Source of the DNA: Balneolales bacterium
Lineage (GTDB): Bacteria > Bacteroidota > Rhodothermia > Balneolales > Balneolaceae
Length of the DNA: 18,415 bases
Assembly (NCBI GenBank): GCA_030830725.1
Contig: JAURMN010000143.1
Span: forward strand, 1 to 18,415
Direction of reading: 5' to 3'
In this document: positions 15,270-18,415 of the stretch, piece by piece
Numbering within the stretch: the stretch's first letter is position 1
Layout: every line of letters starts with the position of its first letter
Translations under genes and position numbers: made by a program
Notes under the pieces: model-generated
Database searches by the model: none
Seen by the model: only the letters and a program-made list of their open reading frames with translations
Told to the model about the DNA's origin: nothing

Positions 15270-15370
15270 GCCTTTTGAAACGGTGCGATATGGAGTTTCG
15301 TTCAAAAGTTGAGACCGGAAGTAAGCAAATTAAACCTCCGAGGTAAGTAATCTAAAATATCGAATCCGAT
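15270..15370. promoter_or_regulatory. Divergent intergenic region between photolyase and glycosylase, with inverted repeat
   Basis: This 101-base gap must hold the promoters of both outward-facing genes. It contains ACCTC-C-GAGGT (15334-15344), a perfect five-base inverted repeat around one base, close to its centre, and an AT-rich stretch before the glycosylase start. I cannot assign -10 or -35 elements with confidence. The repeat could be an operator for both genes, but the arms are short enough to arise by chance. Confidence 0.35.
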
Positions 15371-16333
15371 ATGAGCCATTGGAAACTCTCTTCGATCCCC
15401 CCGCACGATTGGACGCTATGTCTGGATCTGAGTGGATATTTTGACCATGAACATATCTTGGACGAAATTCCAAAGAAGGGATTTGTTCGACCTCTTTGGG
15501 TGGGCGATCGAGATAGTGTTGTTACTGTTTTTTTTAATGGAGATGCAGATCAGCCCGAGTTTCATATCCAGTCCGCTGAAGCCCTCAGCAAAGACGAAAT
15601 CCAGCTGGCGAACCTTCAACTTTCCCGAATGTTTGGCACAGACCTGGATCTTCGACCGCTCTATGACCAGGCTGCTAAAGATCCCGTTTTAGGGCCACTT
15701 TTGGAGGAGCATTACGGTTTCAAGCGGATGACTCGAGCCACACTGTTTGAGGATATTGTGAACCGAATTGTCGAAATGCAAATGGCCCACAAACCGACGG
15801 CTCGAAAAATGATGTATGCCATTCGAGAAACCTATGGAACCACAGTTCAGTATGAAGGAAAACCACTTGCAGCTTGGCCTAAACCGATTCAACTTATGGG
15901 CGCTGACCCAGCACGCATTCGCACATTGGGACCCACGGTCAGAAAGGGTGAATACATCGCTGGATTAGCTTCGGATATTGTCGGTGGAAATCTAAATATC
16001 GAATGGTTGGATCGAGATGCAACACCCGCTGAGTTTTTGGAGGGGATTTCCAGAGTCAGAGGGATCGGACCCGTTGCTTCTCAGGAATTGATGCTTTACA
16101 GGCCACGAATGGATGCCATTTTTCCCTCAAATCAAACAAAAGGGGAAGAAACCGGTCTTCGAAAATGGATTTTACTGAGTTACGGAAAGGATCCAAACAA
16201 GACCAGTGATAGGGAATTTCAAAACGTGATTTCGGCTTGGAAAGGCTACGAAGCTGCTGCGATTGAGTTTCTATATATGAACTATGTGATGGTCGAAAAG
16301 AAGCGCAGATTCGAGAAAAAAAATCTATCGTAG
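15371..16333 (+). CDS. AlkA-like HhH-GPD DNA glycosylase, catalytic Asp position is Asn
   Basis: The protein has 320 residues and is the only gene on the plus strand. An N-terminal beta-rich part (1-110) resembles the AlkA N domain. The helical part includes MTRATLFEDIVNRIVEMQM (about 119-137), the place where AlkA-type enzymes have the F-x-x-L/I-v-x-x-I-x-x-Q helix, and RIRTLGPTVRKGEYIAGLA. The helix-hairpin-helix is RGIGPVASQELML (230-242), then RPRMDAIFPSNQTKGEETGLR. Compared with AlkA (DVFLPDD, with D238 catalytic), the aligned position is N254 (codon AAT). No other Asp in this loop fits. The family removes alkylated bases such as 3-methyladenine. Either the protein is inactive or DNA-binding only, or it uses another residue. 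It overlaps the convergent secreted-protein gene by nine bases at the 3' ends. Confidence 0.82.
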   Translation: MSHWKLSSIPPHDWTLCLDLSGYFDHEHILDEIPKKGFVRPLWVGDRDSVVTVFFNGDADQPEFHIQSAEALSKDEIQLANLQLSRMFGTDLDLRPLYDQAAKDPVLGPLLEEHYGFKRMTRATLFEDIVNRIVEMQMAHKPTARKMMYAIRETYGTTVQYEGKPLAAWPKPIQLMGADPARIRTLGPTVRKGEYIAGLASDIVGGNLNIEWLDRDATPAEFLEGISRVRGIGPVASQELMLYRPRMDAIFPSNQTKGEETGLRKWILLSYGKDPNKTSDREFQNVISAWKGYEAAAIEFLYMNYVMVEKKRRFEKKNLS

Positions 16334-17149
16334 TTTTTCCCACAGCTTATTTGTCCCGTCAGGATATTTATACATTAATTGACGAGTATCCACAAGGTAA
16401 GGAGCAACAGGTTGCCATTGTCCGCCTGGCGATTTGGCATATAAGACGTTCTCTTTTGTCATCCATTGACCTCTTTCGACAGAGGAATTTTGTCCTGCGT
16501 CAAAGGTAACCCCTCCAACACCTCCTGCCTGACCGCTTTTTCCGTACTCAAAACTTCCATCAGAACTCAGAACCATAATCCATTCCGTGACCATACTAAA
16601 TCCAGGACCACTCCCACTTGAAGATGAATAAGACTCGGTATGACGCCAAATACCGATCAATCTCGTGTCTAGATTCTCCGCAATCTCGGAAGGCCTGTTT
16701 TGATTTTTCGGATCCAACCTCTCATATCGATCAGCTTCCGTAATGCTTTCATCTGACAAAAAACCAACTTGAGTTAATGCGCTCTCCCTTATGAACGGTA
16801 TTAAAAATCTTTGGTTTGAAGCGTTATGTGTTAAATCAAGAACGAGAGAATCTTGACCTGTCAATTGAGCAGAAAATCGATATTCGTCCATCGTATCTTT
16901 TTGCCAAGCCAAACCAACAACAGAACGATCTTCTTGAAATACACCAGCAAAGACCAACGTGAATCCATTTTGATCGATGAGTAATCCATACGCTGACGTG
17001 TCTGTTTGCTCCACTGAAAATGAGTATGTTACTCCATTATAATTGCTCCGGTAGCGATCTGTCCAATTTTCCTGTGCAGATATCGTATCCGGTAGGATAG
17101 CCAAACCAAGAAAGAAAAGTATTCCTCTTATTTTTCTAATCATTATCAT
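16325..17149 (-). CDS. Secreted beta-rich protein of unknown function
   Basis: The protein has 274 residues. It begins MIMIRKIRGILFFLGLAILP with a signal peptide cleaved probably after ISAQ (residues 23-26); there is no lipobox cysteine, so it is not a typical lipoprotein. The mature part has two beta-rich halves. Residues 38-120 alternate hydrophobic strands (GVTYSFSVEQ, GFTLVFAGVF, LVLDLTH). Residues 160-274 look lipocalin-like, with LIGIWRHTESYSSSSGSG, a Gly/Ser-rich turn, WIMVLSSDGSFEYGKSG, RGQWMTKENVLYAKSP and LMYKYPDGTNKLWEKL. I do not recognise a named family and assign no function. The start offers ATG ATA ATG, so either methionine could be used. An 11-base inverted repeat upstream could pair with these start codons. 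It is convergent with the glycosylase gene. Confidence 0.75.
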   Translation of the reverse strand: MIMIRKIRGILFFLGLAILPDTISAQENWTDRYRSNYNGVTYSFSVEQTDTSAYGLLIDQNGFTLVFAGVFQEDRSVVGLAWQKDTMDEYRFSAQLTGQDSLVLDLTHNASNQRFLIPFIRESALTQVGFLSDESITEADRYERLDPKNQNRPSEIAENLDTRLIGIWRHTESYSSSSGSGPGFSMVTEWIMVLSSDGSFEYGKSGQAGGVGGVTFDAGQNSSVERGQWMTKENVLYAKSPGGQWQPVAPYLVDTRQLMYKYPDGTNKLWEKLR

Positions 17150-17199
17150 AATTATTCATCTTTATAATTCTTTTTACCTCTCTTTAGCATGATAATGAT
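17139..17199 (-). promoter_or_regulatory. Perfect 11-base inverted repeat enclosing the 5' region and start codon of the secreted-protein gene
   Basis: ATCATTATCAT (17139-17149) and ATGATAATGAT (17189-17199) are exact reverse complements, 39 bases apart. In the minus-strand transcript the upstream arm could pair with AUGAUAAUGAU, which holds both candidate start codons. The arms also resemble the GATAATGAT half of Fur boxes. Region composition is AT-rich, which raises the chance expectation. Confidence 0.4.
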
Positions 17200-17220
17200 C
17201 ACATTTACGAAAAGTAATTC

Positions 17221-17257
17221 AAATAAAAAACCCCTTGCCATCATCTGACAAGGGGTT
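17221..17257 (-). terminator. Intrinsic terminator downstream of groEL
   Basis: On the minus strand, AACCCCTTG and CAAGGGGTT form a nine-base perfect stem (17229-17257) with an eleven-base loop, followed directly by TTTTTTATTT. This is a textbook rho-independent terminator for the groEL transcript, about 85 bases past its stop codon at 17343. Confidence 0.92.
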
Positions 17258-17342
17258 CCTAAATCGAGTAGGGTCGGTTTCAAGTAAATTTTCGGAAATC
17301 CAGAAAAATTTACCTTCCAACCCAGGATACATTAGGCGGATT

Positions 17343-18415
<1,073 letters not shown>

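Noticed and set aside
17187..17206. A full Fur box near the secreted-protein promoter
   Set aside because: Only about 13 of 19 positions match the consensus in AT-rich DNA, and no iron-related gene is adjacent; reported only as an alternative reading of the inverted repeat.

Overview
The window looks like an ordinary chromosomal housekeeping segment of a Gram-negative bacterium, most likely from the Bacteroidota/Rhodothermota side of the tree (a Balneola-like relative is my best guess). The reasons are moderate GC, almost no Shine-Dalgarno sequences before the start codons, a GroEL ending in the usual GGM-rich tail, a DUF885 secreted peptidase, a Ste24-type M48 peptidase beside a small four-helix cytochrome-b-like membrane protein, and an outer-membrane barrel protein. 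The assignment is an inference from gene content; no 16S or other marker is present. I saw no tRNA, rRNA, CRISPR array, insertion sequence, phage gene or attachment site.

Nearly all genes are on the minus strand, so the right-hand gene of each group is transcribed first. From the left edge: a truncated outer-membrane barrel protein (1-540), an AhpD-like CXXC protein (588-941), a secreted thioredoxin-fold protein (987-1574) and a large membrane-anchored SpoIIE/PP2C phosphatase (1696-4131). Next comes a compact block read as priA, scpB, rluB-type pseudouridine synthase and an alpha/beta hydrolase (8940 down to 4193), with the last three genes overlapping. Directly upstream of priA are a 52-codon zinc-ribbon DUF2256 gene (8944-9102) and a DUF885 metallopeptidase (9103-10941), joined by a TAAATG junction.

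A further block runs from a class-IV aminotransferase (13782) through the small cytochrome-b-like membrane protein to the Ste24-type peptidase (ending at 11157). A DASH-type cryptochrome/photolyase (13923-15269, minus) and an AlkA-like DNA glycosylase (15371-16333, plus, the only plus-strand gene) diverge from a 101-base gap and form a small DNA-repair pair. Convergent to the glycosylase is a secreted beta-rich protein of unknown function (16325-17149). The right edge holds the C-terminal two thirds of groEL with a clear intrinsic terminator.

I did not find a new multi-gene system. The points most worth a second look are at residue and RNA level. PriA has two of its eight zinc-ligand cysteines replaced by serine, both in the same zinc site. 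The AlkA-like glycosylase has asparagine where the catalytic aspartate is expected. An 11-base perfect inverted repeat could pair with the start codon of the secreted-protein gene next to groEL.
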